Shown here piece by piece: positions 44,520 through 53,645 of a DNA stretch of 64,000 bases. Made by a program: the position numbers and the translations under genes. Positions within the stretch are counted from its first letter, which is position 1, and every line of letters starts with the position of its first letter. The stretch is from positions 310,001 to 374,000 of the forward strand of contig NZ_PYCN01000003.1 in assembly GCF_003062295.1 (NCBI RefSeq), in the 5' to 3' direction. Source of the stretch: Bradyrhizobium algeriense (GTDB taxonomy: Bacteria; Pseudomonadota; Alphaproteobacteria; Rhizobiales; Xanthobacteraceae). The notes beneath the pieces were generated by a model that made no database searches, was not told the DNA's origin, and saw only the letters and a program-made list of their open reading frames with translations.

Positions 44520-45449
44520 CTACGTCGTGAGGGCCGCACGCCCTTTCTTCTGGAGTTGGCGCAGATCGCTTGCGGCTTCTGCGAGCAACCAGTCGCGAAA
44601 GGTCACGATTTTTGGCAGCGCCGCGGTCGCCTTCGGGCAGATGATCCAATAGGCCTTGGACAGCGGCAGCGACAGCGAAAACGGCCGTGCCAGATGGCCT
44701 TTCAGCAGATCCCATGCCGCGAGCGTGGTGCGCGCCAGTGCAATGCCCTGCCCGTTGATCGCGGCATCAATCACCATGCTGGCGCGATTGAGAACCGGGC
44801 CGTGGGTGGCGGCGGCGTCGTCAAGTCCTGCCTCCTGAAACCAGTTCTTCCAGTCGGCGCGGCTGTCCATGTGGATCAGCGGAAATTTCAGGATGTCGGC
44901 GGGCTTGCTCAGCCGGCGCTTGCCGGACAAGAACTTCGGGCTGCACACGGCAAACAACTGTTCGGGGCTCAGCCGCACCGTATCCATTCCCGGCCAGTTG
45001 CCGTCGCCATGGCGCACCGCGAGGTCCACCTCCTCCCGCGCGAAGTCGACATGGTGCAGCGTCGCGGAGACGCGCAGGTCAATCCCGGTATGCGCTTCGG
45101 CGAAATGGCCGAGCCGATGCACCAGCCATTTGGCGGTGAAGTCCGGCGACGTGGAAACCGTCAGCACGCCGGCGTTCTGCCGCTGCAACAGCCGCTCGGT
45201 GCCGATGGCGATACGGTCGAGCGCGTCGCGCACGACGGTTAGATAATCGCGCCCGGCCTCGGTAATGATGAGGCGCTGACGCTCGCGGTTGAACAGCTTT
45301 ACCGCAAGCTCCGCCTCTAGCGCCTTGACCTAGTGGCTCACCGCGCCTTGCGTGACGCAAAGGTCCTCCGCCGCGCGCGTAAAACTCTCATGCCGCGCAG
45401 CGGCCTCGAAGACTTTAAGGGCATTGAGCGGCGGCAGGTGTAGGCGCAT
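44520..45449 (-). pseudogene. LysR (GcvA-like) regulator interrupted by an amber codon
   Basis: From ATG 45449 the frame gives MRLHLPPLNALKVFEAAARH followed by the helix-turn-helix ESFTRAAEDLCVTQGAVSH. A TAG at 45330-45332 then stands where this family has Gln (VSHQVKALE), a single C-to-T change. The rest is open to 44520 and looks intact: VKALEAELAVKLFNRE, DFTAKWLVHRLGHFAEAH and FPLIHMDSRADWKNWF. Without suppression only the DNA-binding half is made. Restart at an internal codon would give the ligand-binding domain alone. Confidence 0.85.
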
Positions 45450-45566
45450 CGTACCGACTTCATGAGAAAAACTAGGGCAGGCACGAGAAACGATGCTTTG
45501 CGGGTAAGCGTCCCGCCGCATTATTGAACAGCTCCGGTGCAGCATTTCAAGCGATTTGGAGCCCTC

Positions 45567-45815
45567 ATGTCCGTCCTTTTAACCGATACGTGGTCGATCC
45601 CGCCGGTGCACGCCGCTGACCCGGCCACCCAACTTCATCAATCCAGCTCAGGAAGATCACCAGGCGCCCGGCAGCCCGGATGGTGGAGCTTGCTTGACCG
45701 GCCGTTTCAGCGCATGGCGTTGCGCGAAATCGCCGATGACCCGCATATGCTTCGCGATATCGGCCTGACTCGCGAGCAGGCACTGCGCGAAGCCGCCAAA
45801 CCGTTCTGGCGCTGA
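45567..45815 (+). CDS. DUF1127 family protein
   Basis: This 82-residue protein has the DUF1127 C-terminal helix-turn pattern RMALREIADDPHMLRDIGLT followed by REQALREAAKPFW. The N-terminus is a short non-conserved leader. Arg-rich DUF1127 proteins in alphaproteobacteria affect RNA turnover and phosphate or carbon metabolism. GGAG lies six bases before ATG 45567. It is divergent from the broken LysR gene and 26 bases ahead of the GST gene. Confidence 0.82.
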   Translation: MSVLLTDTWSIPPVHAADPATQLHQSSSGRSPGARQPGWWSLLDRPFQRMALREIADDPHMLRDIGLTREQALREAAKPFWR

Positions 45816-45841
45816 CAAAAATCGGAAAGGAGAGAAAACGG

Positions 45842-46531
45842 ATGTCCGATCCGATCGTCTACGGCTTTCCGCGCAGCACCTTCGTCAACATCATCAGGCT
45901 GATCCTGACGCACAAGGACGTAGCCTACAAATTCCACGACCTCGAACCGGTCATGGGTAAGCCCGATCATCTGGCGCTGCACCCGTTCAACCGCGTCCCG
46001 ATCCTCGGCCACGGCGATCTCACTATCTACGAGACGAGCGCGATAGCCGCCTATGTCGACGAAGCCTTCGGCGGCGCGTCGCTGACGCCCAAAGACATCA
46101 AGGCACGGGCGCGCATGAACCAGTGGATCAGCGCGGTCAATTCCTACTACTACCCCTACATGATCTACCACGTGACGCATGAGCGGCTGGTTTTCCCGGA
46201 GCTGGGCATTGCCTCTGACGAGAAGGTGGTGGCGCACGCGCTGCCCAAGGTCGAGACGGGGCTTGCAGTTGCCGAACGCCAGCTTGCCCACGGCAAGAAC
46301 TTCCTGCTGGGCGACGAACTGACGATCGCCGATTTCTATCTGCTGCCGAGCACGTTTGCGTTCAGCCTGACCGCCGAAGGGCAGTCGATATATCCAAAGT
46401 TCCCGGGGTTCTCCCGCTGGCGGGAGCGCATGGATAATCTGGCGGCGACGCAGAAGGTACGCGCGGCGGTTCAGCGGCGGCCGATCGAACACGCACGCGA
46501 ATGGGCGAAGTCGCACCGGCCGAAATATTGA
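45842..46531 (+). CDS. Glutathione S-transferase family protein
   Basis: This cytosolic protein has 229 residues, a thioredoxin-like N-terminal domain (VYGFPRSTFVNIIRLILTHK) and the cis-Pro/glutathione stretch HPFNRVPILGHGDLTIYETS with the conserved E-S/T pair. The all-helical C-terminal domain contains the N-capping box GDELTIADFYLLPS. The catalytic Ser candidate is in PRSTF. AGGAG lies close to the ATG. It follows the DUF1127 gene on the same strand. Its substrate is unknown; detoxification is the usual role. Confidence 0.92.
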   Translation: MSDPIVYGFPRSTFVNIIRLILTHKDVAYKFHDLEPVMGKPDHLALHPFNRVPILGHGDLTIYETSAIAAYVDEAFGGASLTPKDIKARARMNQWISAVNSYYYPYMIYHVTHERLVFPELGIASDEKVVAHALPKVETGLAVAERQLAHGKNFLLGDELTIADFYLLPSTFAFSLTAEGQSIYPKFPGFSRWRERMDNLAATQKVRAAVQRRPIEHAREWAKSHRPKY

Positions 46532-46711
46532 CCGGGAAGACGACTTGCCGCAGAGGCTGTCCGCGGCTAGGTTTGAGGTACGGGGAAACACAGGCTCCCC
46601 GCCAGACGGCTCCACCGTCCAAGCCCTGTGCAACACTCGGCGTTTTCCGGGGAGATTGCACATGGACGGAACAATCAGGCACAGCCAAGCGAACGACGGC
46701 GTGAGGTTATC

Positions 46712-47608
46712 ATGTCGTTGAAGCCTATAGGCGTGATCGAAATTCCGGGGGCTGCTGGCAGCGCCTTCGATCACGGTATCTTCGACACGACAAGCCGCCG
46801 CGTCTTTATCGCCCATACCGCGAAGAGTACGGTCGAGGTGATCGATCCTGACGCCGAACGCCACATCGCGACGCTGCCGGGATTTCCAAGCGTGGCCGGT
46901 GCGGTTGCCGATGATGGAGAAATACTAGTCACCAATCGCGGATCGGCGAGCATTTCCTGGCTCAACGCTGGCACACTTAGAACCAACTCCACGCTGAAGA
47001 CCGGCGCCCGCCCCAATGGCGCTGCCATCGTAAAGCGCCTCTCGCTTGGGATCGCCGCCTGCATTGGCGACGAGAGGGAGGCGCCGTCGCTGCAGGCCTT
47101 TCGCCTGAACGATGGCCAACCTGCAAAACTCGACCTGCCCGGCCGACCGCGCTGGTGCGTGACCGACGCAGCGGCGGAACGGCTATTCCTCTGCATCCGC
47201 GAGCCTTCCATCATTCTTGTTGCCAGCCTCCCGGACCTACGCCCGCTTGCGCAATGGCCGCTTCCTTCAGGCGGCGCGCACGGTCTCGACATCGATTACG
47301 CGCGCGGCCGCCTTTATGCTGCATGCGATGCCGGTGATCTCGTCGAGGTCGACAGCAATTCAGGAGAGGTCACCAATGTATGGCCGATCGCAGGGCCGCC
47401 CGACGTGACGTTCTTCAATCCGGCAACCGGCCGTGTCCATGTCGCCATCGGCGACCCGGGGTTGGTCGAGACCATTGACCCCAAAAGCGGCAAGACGATG
47501 CGGACAGTCACGGGTGCCGATGCGCATACCACTGTGCTGGTGCCACCGGATCGGCTTTACGTGATCTCGCCAGCCCATGGTGGAGTTCTCGTACTTGCTG
47601 ACACATAG
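46712..47608 (+). CDS. YncE-like beta-propeller protein
   Basis: This 298-residue protein starts at ATG 46712 after GAGG. It is made of repeated propeller blades: SRRVFIAHTAKSTVEVIDPD, GEILVTNRGSASISWLNAG, ARGRLYAACDAGDLVEVDSN, TGRVHVAIGDPGLVETIDP and DRLYVISPAHGGVLVLAD. There is no signal peptide, so it is probably cytosolic, unlike E. coli YncE. It stands 35 bases before the ChrB-like gene and may be co-transcribed. The function is unknown. Confidence 0.8.
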   Translation: MSLKPIGVIEIPGAAGSAFDHGIFDTTSRRVFIAHTAKSTVEVIDPDAERHIATLPGFPSVAGAVADDGEILVTNRGSASISWLNAGTLRTNSTLKTGARPNGAAIVKRLSLGIAACIGDEREAPSLQAFRLNDGQPAKLDLPGRPRWCVTDAAAERLFLCIREPSIILVASLPDLRPLAQWPLPSGGAHGLDIDYARGRLYAACDAGDLVEVDSNSGEVTNVWPIAGPPDVTFFNPATGRVHVAIGDPGLVETIDPKSGKTMRTVTGADAHTTVLVPPDRLYVISPAHGGVLVLADT

Positions 47609-47643
47609 CCTTTCGATCTCAAGTCTGAAAACAGGAGAAGCAC

Positions 47644-48108
47644 ATGAGATGGATCACCCGAGAACGCGTCAAAGTTGATCGCGTGGCTTGCCCATGGCTC
47701 ATCAAGAAGTTCGTGGACAAGGATGCTGAGTTCATCTTCGTACCGGCAGATACAGTGATGGCGGAAGCAAAACGGCTCGACGCAATACCCTATGACGTAA
47801 AGGATGTTGAACTCGGCCACCATGGCAAGGAATGCTCGTTTGAGGCCATCCTGAAGAAGTACAAGTTGACCTCGGATCCGGCGCTTGTTCTGCTCGGCAG
47901 GATCGTAAACGGTGCCGACACGGACAACACGTTATATCGGCAGGCGGAAGGTCCGGGACTTGTGGCAATTGCCGAAGGCTTCAGGCACCTCGGCTACAAG
48001 GATGATCACGAACTGAATGCAGCCGAATGGATCGTGTACGACGCTCTCTATGCCTATGCGCAAGAGATGGTGAGGCGGGGCAAGCCCGCCGGTCAATTCG
48101 CCAGTTGA
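47644..48108 (+). CDS. ChrB C-terminal domain protein (chromate resistance)
   Basis: This 154-residue protein equals the C-terminal domain of ChrB: WITRERVKVDRVACPWLIKK, DAEFIFVPADTVMAEAKRL, then LGHHGKECSFEAILKKY and VNGADTDNTLYRQAEGPGLV. The N-terminal half of full-length ChrB is absent, which is a known shorter architecture. ChrB controls or assists chromate efflux by ChrA. Conserved Cys and His residues (ACPW, LGHHGKEC) are kept. AGGAG lies six bases before the ATG. Confidence 0.88.
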   Translation: MRWITRERVKVDRVACPWLIKKFVDKDAEFIFVPADTVMAEAKRLDAIPYDVKDVELGHHGKECSFEAILKKYKLTSDPALVLLGRIVNGADTDNTLYRQAEGPGLVAIAEGFRHLGYKDDHELNAAEWIVYDALYAYAQEMVRRGKPAGQFAS

Positions 48109-48131
48109 GCCAGAAACGAATCGCGAGAGCA

Positions 48132-48878
48132 TCAGCGAGGCATCAGCCCCGATGCCGAAACGATCAGCGACACGCCAGCAAGAAGAACCAGCATCAGCAC
48201 CGCCTTGCGGAACGTTTCGTCGTTGATTGTTCCATAGAGTTTGAAACCGATCCAAATGCCCGCGATCATGAACGGAAGGCCGATGCCGTACAGTTTGACG
48301 GTGTCGATCGTGTATGATCCCGCGACAAGTTGCGAAATTGAAATGATCACAAAGGCCGCGAACAGCACGGGTTGAAAGACAGCACGCTGCTTGTCCTTTG
48401 ACCATCCGCGCAATTGGCAGGAGATGGTCGAGATGACGCCGCCAAGGCCGGTAAGGCCACCTAGCAATCCGTTGGAGATCCCGATCGCAATGTCGGCCGG
48501 AACGCCAATCTTCAATGGTTTGATCGGTGGGCGAACCAGATTGTAAACTGCATAAAGGACGAGCAGCGCTCCGACGCCGAAACGCAAAAACGATGGATTG
48601 ATGTGGGTCAACAGCATCACACCGATTGGAATGCCGATTGCTGTGCCGAGCGTCAGCGGCCAGATGTTTGGCCAGCTCAACTCGTGTCGCAGCTTCGCGA
48701 TACCGTAGCCCTGAGTCAGCAGGCCGTAGCCCGCGATCAGGGCGGCGGTTTGAACCGGTGTGATGATGTGCAGCCAGATGCCGGACACGACCAGGCCCAT
48801 CGCGAATCCGGAGAAGCCGCTGACAAAGCCGCCGAAAAATCTCGCTAGAACAAAAGGTAGGAGAAGGTTTCCATCCAT
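48132..48878 (-). CDS. TauE/SafE family sulfite/organosulfonate exporter
   Basis: This inner-membrane protein has 248 residues and about eight helices. ATG 48878 (MDGNLLLPFVLARFFGG) is preceded by GGAG; a start at 48893 is also possible. It carries family blocks RFFGGFVSGFSGFAMGLVVS and GISNGLLGGLTGLGGVISTI, with the paired glycine-rich helices typical of TauE. It may export sulfite or another small anion. It is convergent with the ChrB-like gene. Confidence 0.88.
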   Translation of the reverse strand: MDGNLLLPFVLARFFGGFVSGFSGFAMGLVVSGIWLHIITPVQTAALIAGYGLLTQGYGIAKLRHELSWPNIWPLTLGTAIGIPIGVMLLTHINPSFLRFGVGALLVLYAVYNLVRPPIKPLKIGVPADIAIGISNGLLGGLTGLGGVISTISCQLRGWSKDKQRAVFQPVLFAAFVIISISQLVAGSYTIDTVKLYGIGLPFMIAGIWIGFKLYGTINDETFRKAVLMLVLLAGVSLIVSASGLMPR

Positions 48879-49072
48879 GGGCGCTCGCTCCAAAGGGCAG
48901 CGAGCAGCGCTTGCATGAGGTCACCCACTTAACGGGGAGGCTGCGACATCCCCGTTCCTATCCTACACATCTGAATCGCATCAAGACAAGAGATTGCGAC
49001 ATCTGGTGTCGAGTTTTGGCGGATGTACTTCCATTGCTGGCTCCAATGTCAGCACCGCCGGACGCTTCAGGG

Positions 49073-49570
49073 TCAATGCCGGTGGCGATGATGCAAGTCA
49101 GGGTAATGCGGGTGCTTGTGCCGCATTGGCTTGTGCTCATGCCAGTGCGAGTGCGGTTCGGTTATGGGGCCGTCGTGGTCGTGCTGGTGATGATCGTCGT
49201 GGACGTGACGGTGCTCGTGTTCCAGCGCGTCATGAAAATGCTCGTGCTCGTGCCGTTCGGTAAGGTGGAGCCAAAGCCCTAGTCCCATTAGCAGCGCTGC
49301 GAGAGCCAATTTGAGCGTCAGCGGCTCGCCGAGGGCTAACGCTATCAAAGCGCCGATGGAAGGGGCGAGCGAAAAGTACGCCCCTGTGCGCGCGGTCCCG
49401 AGATGACGAAGGGCCAGCACGAAAAGAACAAGGCTGACCCCGATCACAAAGAAGTTGTTGTCGATGCCCCAACAGATGCAGGCTCCCCACACCAGCCACG
49501 CAATGCCCATGGTTGCGAGGCTTTCAAGATTGAGCAGCAGCGATCCTGATGACGCAGATGTCCGGCCGAG
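49073..49570 (-). pseudogene. Decayed DMT/EamA transporter with a histidine-rich tail
   Basis: The frame contains parts of an EamA permease run together: GRTSASSGSLLLNLESLATM, then GIAWLVWGACICWGIDNNF, then VIGVSLVLFVLALRHLGTAR. Residues that should separate these blocks are missing, and the N-terminal helices are gone, so at least two internal deletions occurred. The end is intact: TGAYFSLAPSIGALIALALG, LLMGLGLWLHLTERHEHEHF and a tail very rich in His. Such tails go with metal-related DMT proteins. The product would lack most of its ten helices. Confidence 0.7.
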
Positions 49571-49978
49571 CCCCGGGCTTATAGCGACACAACGTCTTGC
49601 GAAGCTTGCCAAGAACGTAGCCGAGGCAGCCAACTTCCTGATGGGCCGGACGTTCCTCGATATCGACATGGCGCGAGCGCAGATCTCCTCGGCAACGAAA
49701 GCTGCGGGCTCTAGAGAACAGGTTCCTTTTCGTCGGGGCAGTTTTCCATCCCGCGCGGCACAAACGCCAAGTCGTATAGTTTGTGTTCGCAGTCAATGGC
49801 TAACTGCCTCACTGAGCCATTGCATAACTGCTCACTCCGCGAATTGAACCTTCGGCAATTGACTGGCGCAAACTCGCGGCTTGCCGAACGAAATCACCTC
49901 CCGAAACATCGGCCCGCCACTGACACCGCAGCGCGTTCAGTTCAGCCTGCTCACGCTAACTGTCTGTGGATTTTCTTT
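49571..49978. other. Intergenic stretch without a recognisable gene
   Basis: No gene was identified between the DMT pseudogene and the second repeat copy. Short frames on both strands show no family resemblance. Confidence 0.5.
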
Positions 49979-50069
49979 GATCTCCCGGTGCACACGTCGT
50001 GCACACGCCGCCCTTTAACACGTTGAAAAAATTGAACTCTCGCTCCAGTCCATCATGAGGAAGCTTGAG
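49979..50069 (+). repeat. 91-bp direct repeat, copy B
   Basis: This is the same sequence as 32017-32107 with four mismatches, in the same orientation. Similarity fades on both sides within a few bases. It separates the 18-kb accessory segment from the fragments at 50160-51072. Confidence 0.85.
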
Positions 50070-50159
50070 CCATGCTCAGCCAATGAGAGATGGCCAGGTC
50101 GAATATTTTCCAACGTCCGCTTTGCGCGCCAGCGGCCGCTCGTGCATCATCGACCGACA

Positions 50160-50862
50160 GCGGCACGCACCGTCCTGACACGCCAACGCTATCGCTCCGG
50201 ACGCGTGTTCGTGGCCGGCGACGCCGCTCATGTCCACAGTCCGGCGGGCGGACAGCGAATGAACACCGGCATGCAGGACGCGTTAATCTGGCCTGGAAGC
50301 TGGCACTGGTATGCCGTGGAGAGTGTGCGGAAACACTGCTCAACAGTTTTAGCATTGAACGCAGCGCCATTGGCGATCAGGTACTTAAAGTCGCGGGCCG
50401 CATGACCATGGTGGCCACCATGCGAATCCGACGGCTCAAGCCGCTCGGAACTTGTTCGGCCGAGTCTTGCTTGGATTGGCTTCGGTTCGTAAGGTCATGG
50501 TAGACACTATGACCGAGGTATCTGTCGGCTATGACACAGTCCGCTTGACGGACCACGGTCCCACAACATCGGCCTGCCCGCTCCTGGCCGTCGCTTGGCA
50601 CCAATCGCTGGACAAACTCCCGTAGGCTCAGGAGACGTGCCGCGTTTTGCGTTGTTTGCCGCAAACAGCAGAAACGTATTCCGAGCTCATCGACGCTGCG
50701 ATTCGATCACCTCTCGATCCCCACGCGATTGTCTTGATTCGACCGGATGGCTACGTCGCATGCGTAGCAAAAGCCGATGATATCGATGTCGTTGGTGATT
50801 ATTTGGAATCGATCAACGTCCGTGCGAGCGTGGTTGACGCGCTGGAAGCCGTGGCACGATGA
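50160..50862 (+). pseudogene. Fragmented FAD-dependent aromatic monooxygenase (PheA/TfdB-like)
   Basis: Pieces in different frames follow the order of one protein. YRSGRVFVAGDAAHVHSPAGG with NTGMQDA is the FAD/second-Asp motif. After a frame change near 50285, NLAWKLALVCRGECAETLLN and FSIERSAIGDQVLKVAGRMT continue the helical part. GDVPRFALFAAN and, in another frame, PHAIVLIRPDGYVACVAKAD belong to the C-terminal thioredoxin-like domain. The N-terminal FAD-binding half is missing. At least two frameshifts and a deletion make it non-functional. Confidence 0.7.
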
Positions 50863-50885
50863 CCGGCAACAGCGTGCGTCCGATC

Positions 50886-51072
50886 GTCTCGTCCGTCGTC
50901 ATCGGCGCGCGCCACGAGGCCCAGCTTCGCGACAAAATCCGCGCGGTCGACTGATCGCTGGACCCTGCGCTCATCGCAGCACTCCGCCGCGCGTGCGACG
51001 TGATGCCAGCCTATCCCTATTATCCCTACCGCACCCAGCAAGGTTTTGTGCGGCTCAACCCGTCGTTGGTGT
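50886..51072 (+). pseudogene. C-terminal fragment of an aldo/keto reductase with an in-frame TGA
   Basis: The frame reads SSVVIGARHEAQLRDKIRAVD, then TGA at 50952-50954 in place of the expected Trp codon, then SLDPALIAALRRACDVMPAY and PYYPYRTQQGFVRLNPSLV. This is the end of an NADP-dependent aldo/keto reductase, including the cofactor-binding GAR motif. No N-terminal part is present upstream. Confidence 0.65.
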
Positions 51073-51080
51073 GTGGCCGG

Positions 51081-51836
51081 CTAGACCGCCTTTGTCAGCG
51101 CACCATCGATGATCAGGTTGGTACCGGAGATACGGCTCGCGATTGGGCTGGCGACGAAGACCACTCCTACGGCCACTTCTTCCGCAGTCCCCATCCGGCC
51201 GGTCGGGTTCAAGCCCATCGCCATCTTGTAGAGCTCGGGCGAGCCATGCTCGATGTTCTGCCAGATGCCACCCTCGAAATAGGTGTTGCCTGGTGACACC
51301 GCGTTGACTCGGATTCCTTTCGCGGCCAACTGGTTGCTCAATCCCTTGGCGTAGTGGATCAGCGCCGCCTTGAAGGCACCGTACGAGCCGGCGGCGAAAT
51401 CGACCTCGAACCCGGAGACGCTAGAGACGATGACGATCGATGGCGTTTTTGACTTTTCCATATAAGGAAGGGTTGCCGCCACCGCATGAACCGTGTGCAT
51501 CATGTCGGTGCGGAACGACGCCTCCCAGGTGTCCGCGGTGTCGCCGACCGCGAGTGCACTGACGTTGCACACCAGGATATCGGCGCCGCCGAGTTCAGCC
51601 GCCGCGCCATCGACCCATTGCTTCAATGCGGCGGGGTCGGCGACATCAGTCGGCTTGCCCCAGGCCTTGACGCCCTTGCCCTTCAACGCCGTGACCACGC
51701 TGTCGATCTGTTCCGGCTGCCGCGCGCAGATGGCGACATTGGCGCCTTCGGCTGCAAGCAGATCCGCGATCGCACGGCCGATCCCCTTGCTGCCACCCGT
51801 CACCAGGGCGTTCTTACCTTTCAGTCCCAGATCCAT
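51081..51836 (-). CDS. SDR-family oxidoreductase
   Basis: This NAD(P)-dependent short-chain dehydrogenase has 251 residues. It shows the cofactor motif TGGSKGIGRAI, the NNAG-equivalent VCNVSAL, catalytic Ser in IVIVSSVSGFEVD and the YxxxK motif as YGAFKAALIHYAK. The NVSA in place of NNAG is an unusual variant. It is the last gene on the amide operon strand, 58 bases after the nitrilase gene, though a role in amide use is not obvious. The substrate is unknown. Confidence 0.9.
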   Translation of the reverse strand: MDLGLKGKNALVTGGSKGIGRAIADLLAAEGANVAICARQPEQIDSVVTALKGKGVKAWGKPTDVADPAALKQWVDGAAAELGGADILVCNVSALAVGDTADTWEASFRTDMMHTVHAVAATLPYMEKSKTPSIVIVSSVSGFEVDFAAGSYGAFKAALIHYAKGLSNQLAAKGIRVNAVSPGNTYFEGGIWQNIEHGSPELYKMAMGLNPTGRMGTAEEVAVGVVFVASPIASRISGTNLIIDGALTKAV

Positions 51837-51894
51837 GGTTCATTCCTCGGTTGAGATGCCACACATCCGTTCGCTCGATCGATGTCTTTGCTCG

Positions 51895-53631
51895 TCAATC
51901 CGCAGCCTTCGTGATCAACGCGCGGTAGCTATGCGGCATCCGCATCGCGACCAGATCTTTCCGGCGCACGACATTGGTCGGATAGACTGTATCGAGATTG
52001 GTCGTGTCCATCGTGGCTGTCGCCGTACCTTCGACATCGGGCGCGATGGCCTCACGGCGCGGAAACTCGAAGGTATCGGGCCCGAACACGCCGCTCAAGC
52101 CGGGGTATCCTTCTTCGGGATTGAACACGTTCGAGAACGCGAAATATAAATTATTCTCGCCGGCGCGAACCCGGAAGTGATGCCAATGATAGGGATCGGC
52201 GCCGGTTGGGATCGGATGGTCCTGCGGCACCTGAGATCCCGGATGCGGCGAGCTGAAACGCTCCTTCACCGCGGCCGGGCAGGCTATGAGGTCGCATCCC
52301 TCAAGCGCGAGGATCCGGCCGGCTTCGGGAAATGACGCGTCGTGACCGATCAGAAGCCCGATGCGTCCGACCGGCGTGTCGGCCACGACCCAAGCGTCGC
52401 CGGGGCTCGCCCAGTTGCGCTCGGCGTCCGTCAGATGGATCTTGCGATAGACCGCGACGAGGCCTTCGGGCCCGATCAGGCAGGCGCTGTTGTAAATCGC
52501 ACCACCGTCACGCTCGGCAAGGCCAACCACAATATGCATGTTCAGCTCCGCCGCCAGTCGGCATAGCCGATCAGTGACGGGCCCCGGAATGGGCTGCGCC
52601 CGCGCGCCGGTCTCGACGAGTCCGCTCACCGCAAGCTCTGGAAACACGACCAGATCAGATCCGCTCTGAAGTTTTGCCTGTCGCGCGAGGGAAGCAATGC
52701 TGGCGAGATTTACTTCGACGTCGCCGCCGGGCTGCATCTGCGCGACCGTAATCTGCGAAATCCGCCCCGGAGGCCACGGTCTGTGGCCGTACAGCTTGAA
52801 GAAGTCACGCGGATTCCAGCTGAACGTATCGGAGAGCAGCCCGGCATAGAGTTCGGGGCGACGCTGGACGAACACGGCCTCGCCGCCGACACGCCGCGCG
52901 CGTGTCGCGTCGAGGTCCATGTCAGCGACCGCAAAGCCGTCGCCGCCGTCGATCACGGCGGAGACCGTGCCATCCGGCGCGATCACGCAGCTGCCGCCGC
53001 TGAACTGAACCGTGCGCTCCAGCCCCCAGCGATTGCTCTCGATCAGATAGCAGCCGTTCTCGAAGGCCCGGCTGATCCAGTACGGCGCCGGCGTGCGCTC
53101 CGCCAGCCAGTTCGAGATATGGCAGATCACGTTGGCGCCCTGCAGCGCGACCAGGCGCGCGGTCTCCACAAAATGAATGTCCATGCAGATCAACAGCGCG
53201 ATACGTCCGATCGGCGTGTCAAACACCTGATGGCCGAGATCGCCGGCCGCCGCCCATTTCGGTTCCGAAATATAGGGGTGCGACTTGCGGTGCTGACCGA
53301 TGACGCCGTCGGGCCCGATCAGCACCGCACAGTTGAAATGGATGCCGTCGCTGTCGATCTCCGGCATGCCGATAACGATGTAGCAATCATGCTTGCGCGC
53401 GAGCGCGGTGAAACGGTCCGTGGTCGGCCCCGGAACCGTCTCGACGAACGGCGCGACCTCGGCCCGATCGAACCAGCAGTAACCGGTGGTGCCCATCTCC
53501 GGGGTGACGATAAGCCGGGCGCCGGCCAGCGCCGCGGCCTCGCAGAGTTCGATCAGCCGCGCGATGTTGCGCTCCTTCTCGAACATGGTCGGCTCGAACT
53601 GGACGGTGGCGACCTTGTGCACGCGCGACAT
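51895..53631 (-). CDS. Double-domain nitrilase-superfamily amidohydrolase, second domain without Cys
   Basis: Two carbon-nitrogen hydrolase domains are joined in one 578-residue chain. The first (about 1-280) has a complete triad: Glu45 in VTPEMGTTGY, Lys116 in GQHRKSHPY and Cys149 in IALLICMDIHFVE. The second (about 290-578) keeps Glu332 (FPELAVSG) and Lys397 (VYRKIHLTD), but the nucleophile is Gly429 in IGLLIGHDASFPE. A single T-to-G change from a Cys codon would explain it. The first domain should hydrolyse an amide, while the second is probably structural or regulatory. A GTG at 53634 is an alternative start. Confidence 0.88.
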   Translation of the reverse strand: MSRVHKVATVQFEPTMFEKERNIARLIELCEAAALAGARLIVTPEMGTTGYCWFDRAEVAPFVETVPGPTTDRFTALARKHDCYIVIGMPEIDSDGIHFNCAVLIGPDGVIGQHRKSHPYISEPKWAAAGDLGHQVFDTPIGRIALLICMDIHFVETARLVALQGANVICHISNWLAERTPAPYWISRAFENGCYLIESNRWGLERTVQFSGGSCVIAPDGTVSAVIDGGDGFAVADMDLDATRARRVGGEAVFVQRRPELYAGLLSDTFSWNPRDFFKLYGHRPWPPGRISQITVAQMQPGGDVEVNLASIASLARQAKLQSGSDLVVFPELAVSGLVETGARAQPIPGPVTDRLCRLAAELNMHIVVGLAERDGGAIYNSACLIGPEGLVAVYRKIHLTDAERNWASPGDAWVVADTPVGRIGLLIGHDASFPEAGRILALEGCDLIACPAAVKERFSSPHPGSQVPQDHPIPTGADPYHWHHFRVRAGENNLYFAFSNVFNPEEGYPGLSGVFGPDTFEFPRREAIAPDVEGTATATMDTTNLDTVYPTNVVRRKDLVAMRMPHSYRALITKAAD

Positions 53632-53645
53632 CACGGGCTCGCCCT

